From Candidatus Neomarinimicrobiota bacterium (GTDB lineage: Bacteria; Fidelibacterota; Marinisomatia; Marinisomatales; TCS55), in assembly GCA_018651745.1 (NCBI GenBank), contig JABIDL010000030.1, positions 4,850 to 68,849 on the forward strand: a DNA stretch of 64,000 nucleotides, read 5' to 3'. Shown here piece by piece: positions 28,301 through 37,700 of the stretch; the first letter of the stretch is position 1; the number at the start of each line of letters is the position of its first letter. The position numbers and the translations under genes are program-made. Below the pieces are notes generated by a model that worked only from the letters and a program-made list of their open reading frames with translations, had not been told where the DNA came from and did not search any database.

Positions 28301-28973
28301 TGTTTGTAGCAATGGATGGATTTCTATGGGTACCACCACATTAAATTCATTTCGTAATTATCGTCTTCCCGGAACGGGGGGTCCATCTCCGATGATTGCC
28401 GCATTTTGGGACGATCTTGTACAAACAAACAGCGGGCGTATTTACAAATGGCATGACGCTATAAATCACCGATATATAGTTCAATGGTCTTCTGTAAGGA
28501 CGTTTGATAAAAATGATACAGAAACATTTCAGGTTATTCTTAAAGATCCAACATATTACTACACACCCACTGGCGACGGTGAAATTATTATTCAATACAA
28601 AGTTTTTAATAATACATCTTCCGGTCAATATTCTTGGAATCAGGTTCATGGCAATTACGTTACCATTGGAATTGAAGATCAAACAGGAACGGTTGGACTT
28701 GAATACACCTTTGACAATCAATATCCTGTGACGGCCATGCCGTTGGAGGATTCTACGGCCATTTTAATTACCACACGCGGTTCAGATATTTTGTCCAAAG
28801 GTGATATCAACTTCGATAAAAAAATTGATCTTTTTGATTTATTAGCTCTCATTGATTATATCCAATCTGATCAAAACGGGTCCATAAATCCTTATCTTGC
28901 TGATATTAACGGTGATGGAAATGTAAATTATATTGATATGATTAGTCTCATCAAAGAAGTGATGAATTACTGA
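25365..28973 (+). CDS. Gingipain-family (C25-like) secreted protein with C-terminal dockerin
   Basis: A 1202-residue protein. The signal peptide is about 1-21; a C25-type propeptide region is at about 30-215 and the C25-like domain at about 230-560 (ILYILSNNSSSYQSILDVLL, VVLVGDAGGSYNVPTY). The putative nucleophile is Cys465 (TFITCGTGSF), but the GHG position that holds the catalytic His in gingipains reads NYRGYIGMS, so activity is doubtful. The middle carries Ig-like modules; residues 905-1130 resemble a beta-sandwich also found in the protein at 40043. The last 60 residues have two dockerin loops (DINFDKKIDLFDL, DINGDGNVNYIDM). No YPNPFN sorting domain. Starts 2 bases after pilC, so possibly co-expressed with the pilus. 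Confidence 0.75.
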   Translation: MINKNKLIPIFSLCISLGLLSARSGSGSVAVKTNAEFSVNRSELGNVLTFNLPDYAIQELTHLGSQFHQIAVDGSGSIATTEEPDFPSFTTFYAINPEKEYHVTVDILDSEFHSGVNMIPKGTWEDSDLDPVIPLVKKSSVYLSSQSYPEKMAVISEKMVMRDVHFVSVTVTPFQYNPVTQELEVVTSARVELTETGNTNVNMEGIRKPSRAFENLYNSFIVNYERRSMDYQKPSILYILSNNSSSYQSILDVLLDWRKEQGYVVNTANIADIGSSTGLIKNYISTAYTNWTNPPEFVVLVGDAGGSYNVPTYFESWSGYSGEGDHPYTTLEGNDQLSDVLIGRLSFSGTTELATIVNKIINYEKTPYMGENWLSRASLVGDTNPSGISTITTNEYIHEVLDRNGFEDVRTIYSGDFDAQMVSDINDGVAFTNYRGYIGMSNFGVNDINGLNNGFMLPFATFITCGTGSFSGSGSTVIEAMIRAGTPSQPKGGVAAIGTATIYTHTMFNNVMDMGFYSGIFIDHIHSAGGALMAGKLNLWKQYPSNPSDFTNIFSHWNNLMGDPSLRLWTGTPKSMDVTLKTSIKVGTNFYDILVEDDVHNPIQDARVVIYRANQLQEIQYSNENGLVTIPLGAITAGEVTVTALKDGFIPFQTDILVEDPPVNINVDLNDVIITDNGSGASIGNGNGLLNGGESIELSIPLSNLNSSDATGVYGLLSSANPRVTLSIDSVFYGNISGSGGPFPSDPFVFHLSANVREEENLQIRLLMVDDNNREWETDLQLTSTASEVVFSNMNISDNNDGILNPGETVNLNVVLKNSGSSTAFNVFGVLSTNSSLLTVEDGIGSWGSMSPSNANVMNTDGFSVSANPSAIPGSIVNLELTLTIGGGQQSTIMFPVQIGEAEVTDPLGPDEHGYYIYDSGDWLYANAPTFDWIEIDSRYGGEGTTVSLSDGGDNQDDVQVLTLPFMFRMYGQSYNQISVCSNGWISMGTTTLNSFRNYRLPGTGGPSPMIAAFWDDLVQTNSGRIYKWHDAINHRYIVQWSSVRTFDKNDTETFQVILKDPTYYYTPTGDGEIIIQYKVFNNTSSGQYSWNQVHGNYVTIGIEDQTGTVGLEYTFDNQYPVTAMPLEDSTAILITTRGSDILSKGDINFDKKIDLFDLLALIDYIQSDQNGSINPYLADINGDGNVNYIDMISLIKEVMNY

Positions 28974-29011
28974 TCGTATGAACTTGATCTGATAACCATC
29001 AGTAATCTATC

Positions 29012-30190
29012 ATGTTTTCCCCATTGATCATTTTATCTATTATAACGCTTACTTTGATAATGATCGGGGGGGTCGAATATTTTCGCCACAAACAGGTCTT
29101 GGGGCTACTTCCACTTAGAATTCACATCAATGGAACACGAGGGAAATCAAGTGTAACGCGCCTTGTTGCTGCCGGGCTTCGGGCAGGTGGGTTAAAAACA
29201 TACGCCAAAACTACCGGCACTGCCCCAAGAGTTATTGATCCCAAAGGAAGGGACAGGATTATTCATCGGTTAAGATCACCATCTATCGGAGAACAAGTTC
29301 GTTTGTTAAAGTATTTCGCCCAAGATAAACCTGATGCTGTGGTGCTTGAATGCATGGCTGTCCAACCGCAATACCAGTGGATTTCCGAACAAGAAATGGT
29401 TCGCTCACATATTGGCGTTATTACAAACGTTCGCCCGGACCATGTGGACGAAATGGGACAAACACTTTCTGATATTGCATCTTCTTTGAGCAATACAATT
29501 CCAAGACAAGGAGTATTTATTTCAGGAGAAGAATCTGTAATAACCATATTTGACGAAGTAGCACAGAAAAGGCAAACAAGGGTAGTTAAAGTGAACGAAT
29601 CTGAAATTGGTGACGATATTTTGGACCAATTTTCTTATATGGAACACCCTCAAAATATCGCGTTGGCTTTGGCAGTTTGTGAACAGGCAGGCATCGAACG
29701 AACCATTGCGCTTGATGGTATGGTAAATGTTAGCCCGGATTTAGGTGCATTGGTTGCATGGAAATTGGATTTTTCAGATAGATCTGTTTCCTTTATCAAT
29801 GGAATGGCTGCCAACGATCCTGTGTCAACTCTAACAATATGGAACTACATTTCCGGACGGTTTTCATGGAATGGTGAATCCTGTGTATTCCTGAACACTC
29901 GAGAGGATCGTAGAACAAGATCCCGCCAATTATTGAGTTTGGTTATGGAAGAAATCAAACCGGATTACTTTATCATTCGTGGCGAAAACCTTGAAAAAAT
30001 GGTGAGTCATCTGAAGCATTATTCACCGAATACACATGTAATCATGATTCATTCTCAAGACACGGTCAAAGCTGTCTCAAACGCATTTTCTAATCTTTCC
30101 GATGATTCTCTGATTTACGCTATGGGAAATCAAGTGGGCTTTGGGCAGGAATTGGTTGACCATATTAAAATATATCGACATCATGGTTGA
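29012..30190 (+). CDS. pgsB: Poly-gamma-glutamate synthase PgsB/CapB
   Basis: A 392-residue protein, the usual length. N-terminal membrane anchor (MFSPLIILSIITLTLIMIGG). The Mur-ligase-type P-loop is NGTRGKSS (40-47). VLECMAVQPQYQWISEQ and ITNVRPDHVDEMG are PgsB signatures. It is the ATP-dependent amide ligase that polymerises glutamate through the gamma-carboxyl group. It overlaps pgsC by 8 bases. Starts 38 bases after the C25 gene. Confidence 0.93.
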   Translation: MFSPLIILSIITLTLIMIGGVEYFRHKQVLGLLPLRIHINGTRGKSSVTRLVAAGLRAGGLKTYAKTTGTAPRVIDPKGRDRIIHRLRSPSIGEQVRLLKYFAQDKPDAVVLECMAVQPQYQWISEQEMVRSHIGVITNVRPDHVDEMGQTLSDIASSLSNTIPRQGVFISGEESVITIFDEVAQKRQTRVVKVNESEIGDDILDQFSYMEHPQNIALALAVCEQAGIERTIALDGMVNVSPDLGALVAWKLDFSDRSVSFINGMAANDPVSTLTIWNYISGRFSWNGESCVFLNTREDRRTRSRQLLSLVMEEIKPDYFIIRGENLEKMVSHLKHYSPNTHVIMIHSQDTVKAVSNAFSNLSDDSLIYAMGNQVGFGQELVDHIKIYRHHG

Positions 30191-30626
30191 AATAACTATC
30201 GGGCTTGGAATCGTTTTAAGTTTGATTTTATCTGAGACACTCGGTGTTACAGCAGGTGGAATTATTGTCCCAGGCTATATCGCGCTGAATTTGCACCAGC
30301 CGCTTCAGGTAATTATAACTTTATTGGCTGCGGCACTGGTGTTGGGCATCATTCGCGGTTTGGGAAGATTTATGTTTATCTATGGAAAGCGACGCCTTGT
30401 TTTAGCGCTTATCCTCGGATTTATGGTAGGATATGCTTCTCGTAATTATTTCTTTTCTCCGTTAGAAGATGTTTCTCTTGCTGTAATAGGGAATATCATT
30501 CCCGGCCTTATCGCAAGTTGGATGGATCGACAAGGAGTTATCCGAACTGTTTCAGTCATTTTAGTTACAGCCGTTTTGGTAAAACTGATAGTAATGCTTT
30601 TTTCAGGCGGAGTTCTGAATGCCTAA
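30183..30626 (+). CDS. pgsC: Poly-gamma-glutamate synthesis membrane protein PgsC/CapC
   Basis: A 147-residue integral membrane protein. The start at 30183 (within the pgsB stop region) fits the family, MVEITIGLGIVLSLILSETLG and GITAGGIIVPGYIAL-like VTAGGIIVPGYIAL. Four or five hydrophobic segments. PgsB and PgsC together are the minimal ligase-membrane complex for poly-gamma-glutamate. It overlaps pgsW by 8 bases. Confidence 0.93.
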   Translation: MVEITIGLGIVLSLILSETLGVTAGGIIVPGYIALNLHQPLQVIITLLAAALVLGIIRGLGRFMFIYGKRRLVLALILGFMVGYASRNYFFSPLEDVSLAVIGNIIPGLIASWMDRQGVIRTVSVILVTAVLVKLIVMLFSGGVLNA

Positions 30627-31773
30627 TCCATCTAAATCCGGAATGTTTCGCCCAATCATCCAAATGACACGAACATTGACTATAATGGCCGGAATAAGTG
30701 TCTTATGTTTTTGGTTTGCCTTCAATGCAAGAGTAGAAAAAGTGTCAGATAATTTTGATAGTAAAGTTCAAGCAGCCACCCGTATGCAGGAGGCAATGAA
30801 TATCTTAAAGTTATTTCGGATGGAAAAGGGTGTATTTGTTGACATCGAAAATGATCCGAATGAAACCGGACTTGTAGGAGCTCAATTTAGTTTGATAACC
30901 ACTGACGAAGGCGACCTTGATGCAAAGCTTACAACGCTTGATCCTAATTTTGCGGCGGCAATGATTGAATTATTATCCCGTGCCGGATTAACAACAGACG
31001 ATACAGTGGCAGTTTTATTAACGGGGTCTATGCCCGGCGCCAACATGGCAGTTTTGATTGCGGCAGAAACCTTGGGAATTAACACGGTAGCAATAACCTC
31101 ATTAGGAGCATCTCAGTGGGGTGCAAATTATCCCGATTTCACATGGCTGGATATGGAAGCAATTCTCATTGAAAAAGGAATGTTAAAAAACCGTTCTATT
31201 GCAGCTTCCATTGGCGGCAGGAATGATCTCGGTCGGTTACTGAGTCCCAGAGGACGAAATCTAATTATTCAAAATATTGAAAAACATTCATTGCCACTTA
31301 TTCGGGCAACGAGTTTGTCGGCCAATATCGATATGAGGATGGAAACACTTTTCAAATATGGTCCGAGCCGGGGATATGATTTAATGATAAATGTTGGAGG
31401 TGGCGTTGCGAGCTTGGGAACATCATTTAATTTAAAGCTTTTGAATCCGGGGTTAGTGACGCGTGCGAACATTGAACCAATCAGCCGACCAGACGGAATC
31501 GAAGGTGTAATGGTTCGATTCCTAAAATCTGGCGTGAATGCGCTTCATATATTAAATATTTCAGCATTGACAGACATGCTTCAAATGCCTTACGCTCCAA
31601 TACCCAATCCTGAAATCGGGAAAGGTCCATTATATGCAATTGAACAATTTAATTTGACGATTACTTTTCTATGTTTTCTAATTGTTGCCGGAATGGTATT
31701 TGCAGTTGGACACCATAGCCACAATCAAATATCCCAACGGATGAAAGAACATGAACCTGACAGCGTATTGTAA
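30619..31773 (+). CDS. pgsW: Poly-gamma-glutamate system protein PgsW
   Basis: A 384-residue protein with one N-terminal and one C-terminal membrane segment (about 17-33 and 350-368). Between them is a globular part with GSMPGANMAVLIAAETLGI and FKYGPSRGYDLMINVGGGVASLG. It matches the family that follows pgsBC in loci lacking pgsA. The reaction or role of PgsW is not established; by position it acts in polymer synthesis or export. It overlaps the next gene by 23 bases. Confidence 0.8.
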   Translation: MPNPSKSGMFRPIIQMTRTLTIMAGISVLCFWFAFNARVEKVSDNFDSKVQAATRMQEAMNILKLFRMEKGVFVDIENDPNETGLVGAQFSLITTDEGDLDAKLTTLDPNFAAAMIELLSRAGLTTDDTVAVLLTGSMPGANMAVLIAAETLGINTVAITSLGASQWGANYPDFTWLDMEAILIEKGMLKNRSIAASIGGRNDLGRLLSPRGRNLIIQNIEKHSLPLIRATSLSANIDMRMETLFKYGPSRGYDLMINVGGGVASLGTSFNLKLLNPGLVTRANIEPISRPDGIEGVMVRFLKSGVNALHILNISALTDMLQMPYAPIPNPEIGKGPLYAIEQFNLTITFLCFLIVAGMVFAVGHHSHNQISQRMKEHEPDSVL

Positions 31774-32635
31774 ATTACTTCTTTTCTGCATTTTCTTCGG
31801 ATCATTGGATGTCCTTTCTGCTGAACTATTGAAACCAGTCGAAGGGGGAGAAGAAAAAGAAATTTTAATTGTTAGCGGAAATCGGAGATTGTATTATGTC
31901 GTTCGCTCTAAAGAATTGATGTACGAAGTTAGCGGACCGGTGAGATTAAAATTCATCACTCGCTTTCCTGCGATGCAACCAGGGAAAAGAACCCGCCATG
32001 CGTTTAAATATGATCTATTAATTGATGAAGCAGACACCATACATGTGAACCATAAATATCTCCGACAAAAAGGAATTCGATCCATTCAACATCCGAATCA
32101 TCATTATACACATTCAGGGCATTATACAATCAATATCCCTGAAGGACGTCATTGGGTCAGAGTTTTGGTCCCTGAAAATCAAGATTATCCTGTTTTGATG
32201 CGAGCGGTTGCAAAAACATTTGAACTACCAAAAGGTGCGAAAAAAATTCTGACACCAATGGTTCACCAACTCAGCAAAATTGTTCAAGTTGGTAGTAAGG
32301 AAATTGAGTATTTTGAGCTTAAATATGGTGCACCTCTTCAAGTTGCAGTTAAAGGTCCAAAAATACTTAGGGTGACTAGCAGACTATTATTTGAAAATTG
32401 GATGGGAGATGAAGAAGCTTACCGGCTTCAGTTGAAAGAGGGTAAAGACATTTTTGGAACATATTATTTTAGTACGGATCGATCAGATAAATCATCGCTG
32501 AAATCGAATGATGAAATTGTTCCAGGAAAATGGCGTACTTGTGAAATCAAACTTTCGGAAGGAGACCATATTATAACGGTCAAGGTATTAGAAAAAGACA
32601 AAACAGTATTATTGAGATTTTTGGAATTCAATTGA
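31751..32635 (+). CDS. Exported protein of the poly-gamma-glutamate locus, unknown function
   Basis: A 294-residue protein starting within pgsW and sharing 1 base with the next start (TGATG). Signal peptide MNLTAYCKLLLFCIFFGSLDVLSA, cleavage near residue 24. The mature protein is basic and beta-rich, with two similar halves (SGNRRLYYVVRSKELMYEVSGPVRLKF against VGSKEIEYFELKYGAPLQVAVKGPKILRV), suggesting a duplicated domain. No known family recognised. Context suggests a periplasmic factor for polymer handling. Confidence 0.65.
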   Translation: MNLTAYCKLLLFCIFFGSLDVLSAELLKPVEGGEEKEILIVSGNRRLYYVVRSKELMYEVSGPVRLKFITRFPAMQPGKRTRHAFKYDLLIDEADTIHVNHKYLRQKGIRSIQHPNHHYTHSGHYTINIPEGRHWVRVLVPENQDYPVLMRAVAKTFELPKGAKKILTPMVHQLSKIVQVGSKEIEYFELKYGAPLQVAVKGPKILRVTSRLLFENWMGDEEAYRLQLKEGKDIFGTYYFSTDRSDKSSLKSNDEIVPGKWRTCEIKLSEGDHIITVKVLEKDKTVLLRFLEFN

Positions 32636-33678
32636 TGCGTTTTAATTATATCGGAATTATTTTTCTCGGTTTGGGATATCCTCAAGCACAAGCAACCATT
32701 TTAAACACACCGATATATTTCAACATCAAATTGACCAATGGATATGATTCCAATGTACTTCGTTTTTCTAGTGGAGAACAAGAATCTGCTGCGGTCGAAC
32801 CGGACTTAATGGGTGGAATGTCCACATTTGATTCCCACTATTTACGTGGCGAATTGCTTGGAAAATCTATTTTCAATTTTAGCAGGAAACGCAATATAAC
32901 TTTTTCGGGGAGAGCAGCATTAATCCGATATTCTCACAGTCAGGAAAAACAATACACAAGTGGAAAAATAGAATTGAAGTACAGTTGGGGGCCGTATAGA
33001 TCTTTTAAATATTCTATCCGTGATTTGTCTGATTATTATTTGCGGGACTATGTGAATAAAGATGTGACGAATACTCAATTTATCGCCTGCATGTTTTCCG
33101 ATAGAGATCAACAAATTGCTTTATCATATCCAATTGTTCGTCGAACTTGGATTTCACTTGCTGGCGGATACTTGCAGCGATATTTTAATGGTGATTTTTC
33201 TGAATTTGATTTGGACATCCTATATCAGAAAGGTCGAATTTCATGGAAAACTCCATGGAATTTGACGATGAGTATAGAAGGGGAAATTGGAAAAGCAGAT
33301 AATATCACTTTTGGAGAAACCGCCCGCGCGAGCGATTTGGATAGATCTTATCAATATTCCCAATTCTATTTTCCTCTTAAATCATCTACTTCCCTTTGGT
33401 TATTGGACGAATTAGGAGGCGCTTTTCGACAGGAAATTCGTCAATATGCTGCTGAATCATTAGATGATCCACTTCACAGCGGAAGGGCGCACACCGATCG
33501 TAAATTAGATATATGGATGAAAAAAAATATCTCAGAATCGTTATCTGTTAAACTCATGGTAAGAAACCGCGAAAGAATTACACACTCCAATTATAGTTGG
33601 GTCCAAAAATTAAAGTCTTTCAGACAAGTTCAGGTGTGGGTTGAAATTGGATGGAGGTCGGTGTATGACAAATATTAA
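32635..33678 (+). CDS. Predicted outer-membrane beta-barrel protein of the poly-gamma-glutamate locus
   Basis: A 347-residue protein started at the ATG at 32635 (a TTG at 32632 is also in frame). Hydrophobic N-terminus MRFNYIGIIFLGLGYPQAQA is a signal peptide. The rest alternates aromatic and polar residues in strands (YFNIKLTNGYDSNVLRF, ISLAGGYLQRYFNGDFSEFD, SFRQVQVWVEIGWRSVYDKY). This fits a beta-barrel. It overlaps the next lipoprotein by 14 bases. It may be the outer-membrane exit for the polymer; that is inference. Confidence 0.6.
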   Translation: MRFNYIGIIFLGLGYPQAQATILNTPIYFNIKLTNGYDSNVLRFSSGEQESAAVEPDLMGGMSTFDSHYLRGELLGKSIFNFSRKRNITFSGRAALIRYSHSQEKQYTSGKIELKYSWGPYRSFKYSIRDLSDYYLRDYVNKDVTNTQFIACMFSDRDQQIALSYPIVRRTWISLAGGYLQRYFNGDFSEFDLDILYQKGRISWKTPWNLTMSIEGEIGKADNITFGETARASDLDRSYQYSQFYFPLKSSTSLWLLDELGGAFRQEIRQYAAESLDDPLHSGRAHTDRKLDIWMKKNISESLSVKLMVRNRERITHSNYSWVQKLKSFRQVQVWVEIGWRSVYDKY

Positions 33679-34711
33679 ACATTTCAAAATACTTGGTATT
33701 TTGGCAGTTTTCATGCTGCAGTCTTGTATGGAACCAGACTTAGACTCTGTTTGGGATATTGAGAGAATTACAACATTGAATACCATTGGATATTGCCGAT
33801 CAGCGGTTGTGGTGAATGACACCGCTTATGTTGCTGCCGGTCAGAACGGATTTCAAATTTGGGATATGTCCGCTTTTATAAATATGGGGACCGATCCAAC
33901 TCTTGTTGCAGCTATGGATTCTTATGCTACAGAACAGGATTTTGATGATATTACACAAGTAGAATATTCTCAAACTCACAGAGTTGTTTTTGCAGTTGAA
34001 AGCAACTCTCTTGTAAATATTATTGATAAAATTGGTAGTGATAGTTTGGATTGGGACGGTGCAAAAATGAGCGAGAAAACTCGCGAAATTCGTGTCATAG
34101 ATGATAGTAGCGGATTTACGATTTATGCTGCAGATAACGATGACGGTCTCAAATGGAATTATTTCGAATTACAGAGTTGGGGAGAATGGTTTCATACGTC
34201 CGGGGAAGAAATTTGGGAAAATGGCAAACCGACGGGAATTGATATTGTTGGCAATCAACTTGCACTTACAACTGACCAAACCGGAGTAAGTTTATATCAG
34301 TTGAGCGATTTAAAAACGAACCCAGAGTTCATCAATTCGGTTGATACCCAAGGTAGCGCCGATAAAGTAACATTAACCAATACCGGCTTATTTGTGGCGT
34401 CCGAAGAGGCTGGGGCTTATTTTATTCCATTTATGGATTTTCCCAGTAGTGCTAATAGAACACCGCCCGAACTGTTAAAAACAACTCGATTTGCTGAAGA
34501 CTTGTATGTTAAACATATATCAGTTTCTGGGAATACAGCAGTTTTATCGCTCGGATCCGGAGGCATAGCATTATACGATATTTCAAATTTGTTTGTCCCA
34601 ATTTCGCGAGGGATTTTTGAAATTGGGTATGTGTATAAAACAGTCTTTGAATCTAGCTATATTCTTGCTTGCTCACGAGAAGGACTACAAGTTTTATCCA
34701 TTAAGGAATAA
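33665..34711 (+). CDS. LVIVD-type beta-propeller lipoprotein
   Basis: A 348-residue protein from the ATG at 33665, 7 bases after GGAGG; an upstream TTG frame exists but would remove the signal. Lipoprotein signal MTNIKHFKILGILAVFMLQSC (lipobox LQSC). Repeats of about 40-50 residues with a xVxxNDTAYVAAGQNGFQIWDM-like phrase (also SGNTAVLSLGSGGIALYDI) are typical of LVIVD/propeller proteins. Probably outer-membrane anchored and part of the preceding operon. Function unknown. Confidence 0.65.
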   Translation: MTNIKHFKILGILAVFMLQSCMEPDLDSVWDIERITTLNTIGYCRSAVVVNDTAYVAAGQNGFQIWDMSAFINMGTDPTLVAAMDSYATEQDFDDITQVEYSQTHRVVFAVESNSLVNIIDKIGSDSLDWDGAKMSEKTREIRVIDDSSGFTIYAADNDDGLKWNYFELQSWGEWFHTSGEEIWENGKPTGIDIVGNQLALTTDQTGVSLYQLSDLKTNPEFINSVDTQGSADKVTLTNTGLFVASEEAGAYFIPFMDFPSSANRTPPELLKTTRFAEDLYVKHISVSGNTAVLSLGSGGIALYDISNLFVPISRGIFEIGYVYKTVFESSYILACSREGLQVLSIKE

Positions 34712-34712
34712 T

Positions 34713-37700
34713 ATGAACCACCCAATAAAACATACCAAAATTCTTGTTTCATCCATATTTCTAATAGTGTTTCTCTTTGGACAAACTGATGCATGGCAAG
34801 CCAATGGAGTCGCAATTCGGCAAGGTGTTCATATTGAATGGCAAAAAACTACGTGTCCGGGTTCAGTTGGATCGGCTATTATGATTTGGTCAGATACAAG
34901 AAATGGGAATCGAGATGTTTTTGCACAAAAAGTCAGTTTTACCGGTGATGTTTTTTGGGGAACAGGTGGCGTTCCGGTTACAGAATTGCCGGGAAGACAG
35001 GAAGATCCTGTTGCGATTGAGGACAATGCTGGCGGCGCGTTTATTGCATGGGTGGATTATCGTTTTGATAAAGAGGGAGACATATATTTACAACATATTA
35101 ATTCAGACGGAAATAGCGTTTTAGATAATTTGGGTATTGCAATATGTAATGTGGCTGGAAAACAGGGTTCCATCAATATGTGCACAGACAGTTCCGGAGG
35201 TGTTTTTATTACATGGCAAGACGGACGTAACGGTTTAGATGAAGATATTTATGGAACACATGTGGATTACAATAATAATGTTGGTCACCCGGGAATCGGT
35301 GTTGCAATTATAGAAGCATCCGGTACTCAAGGACCAAAAAGCATTGAATATGCAGGGGACGGTGATGCTTTTGTAGTTTGGTCCGATGCAAGAATCAGCG
35401 CAGAAAATTTGGATATTTACGCTCAAAGAATTCACCAAGATTTGTCTCTTCAATTTGATGTCGGTGGTTTACCGATAGCAAATACGATGGAATTAGAAAC
35501 ACGCCCAAAAGTTACATTTATGTCAGGAGTAAAATCCTGCGTTGTTTGGCAGCAGGGATCAGGAATTACGGAAGTCGTTTACCAAGTAGTTGACACATCC
35601 GGTTTAGTTTTGTCCAATGAAAAACCATTAACAAAAGACCCGGCGTCAAAGGCAGGTCCCCGTGTGAAGCGTGGAACCGGTGGTACAGTTTTCGCATCAT
35701 GGGAAGATTACAGGTTTGACTCCACAGATCCGACTTATTTTATCCAAAAAATTAGCAACGATGGCTCTATTCTTTGGGATTCAGCAGGAGTGCCTCTGGA
35801 TTCAATTTACAATACACAAGATGGCGCCAGATTTTCCGGTGATGAAAATGGTGGCGTAGTTTTCGTATGGGAACGAGGTACATTTCCAGATAAGGATATT
35901 GTAGCCCAACATTTTGATTCGTTTGGAAATCGTATTTTGCCGGATTCCGGTCTTGCTATTTCTAACGCAAATGGGAATCAAGATTCACCGATTATTACAT
36001 CAGATGAAGTGGTTGGGCAATTTGTTATTTTTTCTGATGTAAGTGGCGGAAGTATTGATCTTAAAACTCAGTTAATTGATGATATGAATACTATTGGTTT
36101 TTCTGAAAATGGAATCACAGTCATCGAAGGATTGGATGGGGATATAAATTATGTTCGAGCGGAAACTATGGAAAATGGACAAGTAGTGCTTGCTTGGGAG
36201 GATAATAGATATGGGAAAGTGTTGTTTGCGAACTATATTTTAGAGGAGGGCTCAGATTCTACCGAGCCAAATGGAAAACAAATCGGCTTTGCCTCTTTCC
36301 ATTCAGATCCCCTAATAAATGAACCGGTGTTTACCAATTCATACGGAAGCTTTTATACAGGTATTTACGATAAAAGTAGCGGTGTAGCATTATCTCGCGT
36401 TAACCGTTTGGATATGAATTTGATAAACCAATGGGATTCTACCGGTATATATCTTAATAATGGATCTGATCAGATTAACCTACATTTAACACCCCATATA
36501 TCTGGTGTTGCGTGTGTTTGGTCAGAAATTCGCAATGTATGGGATTATGATATATATTTTACTGTACTGGGTGATGATGGCAATATCCTAGAAGCTGAAA
36601 ACACCATTGCAAATGAATCAGTTAATGAATTTGTTGAGTTAGTTTTTCAGCTTCCTGATGGAGATTATATGGTTCTTTGGCAAGAGGGGCATTGGAATGC
36701 AGGCGTTCTAAAATATATTCGTCTAAATTCGTCCGGAACACCTGCGAGTGGGTGGGTATCGAGCGGAAAAGTATTATCACACTCGGGAGATGCCAGTAAT
36801 CTAATTGGAACAATGAACCATGATTCAACAGAAATTATTTTGGTTTGGGAAAACAGATTTTCAGCGACAAAAAAAGACATTTATAGTCAAACCATTGATT
36901 TGGATGGGAATACACTTTTTGGTGAGGATCCCCTTATTTTGACAGAAGCTATAAATGATCAGAGATCTCCGTCTATTGCTCTAGATGAAAACACCGCTGC
37001 ATTTGTTTCATGGGCAGATTTTCGAAATGGTGATGCGTTCTCAATCTATGGCCAGCGGATTGATGTGGAAAATCGATCCTTAATTGATTCTAATATTCTT
37101 ATTTGTTGTGACCAAGATACATTTTACCGAGACAATCCTGATGTGATAGCGTTTGGTGATGATTCATTTTTTATCACATGGGAGGATGAACGTGGTTCAG
37201 CGGTTGACGATCCTCTTCTTTCTGGTGGGTTGGATATTTATGGTGCAAAAGTAGTCAATGGTTTAGTTCAAAACCAAATTATCATTGCTGCAGAATACCA
37301 TGATCAGAAATCCCCAAAAATAATTCCCATCGGTGGGATCGATTCTAATGCTTGGTTTTTATATTGGCAAGATTATAGAAGTTCGGGAAAAGCTGATTTA
37401 GTGAATTTATATGGACAAGTGTTGTTAATTGATCCAAATATGAATATCAATTCACATACAGTTCCAATTGAGTTTAGAGTTGGTCCGGCATACCCTAACC
37501 CATTTAATGGGATAATTTCAATCCCGATCCAAACCCATTCTTCAGCACCAATCCGGATTTCTATTTACAATGTGCTTGGCCGTCAGGTTTATGATGCAAT
37601 ACTCATCCCAAATCATCCGGGCGAAATGACGTTTAATTGGACGGGGGAAGATATATTTGGTCGTGAAGTAGCAAGTGGAATTTATTTGTATCAGATTCAA

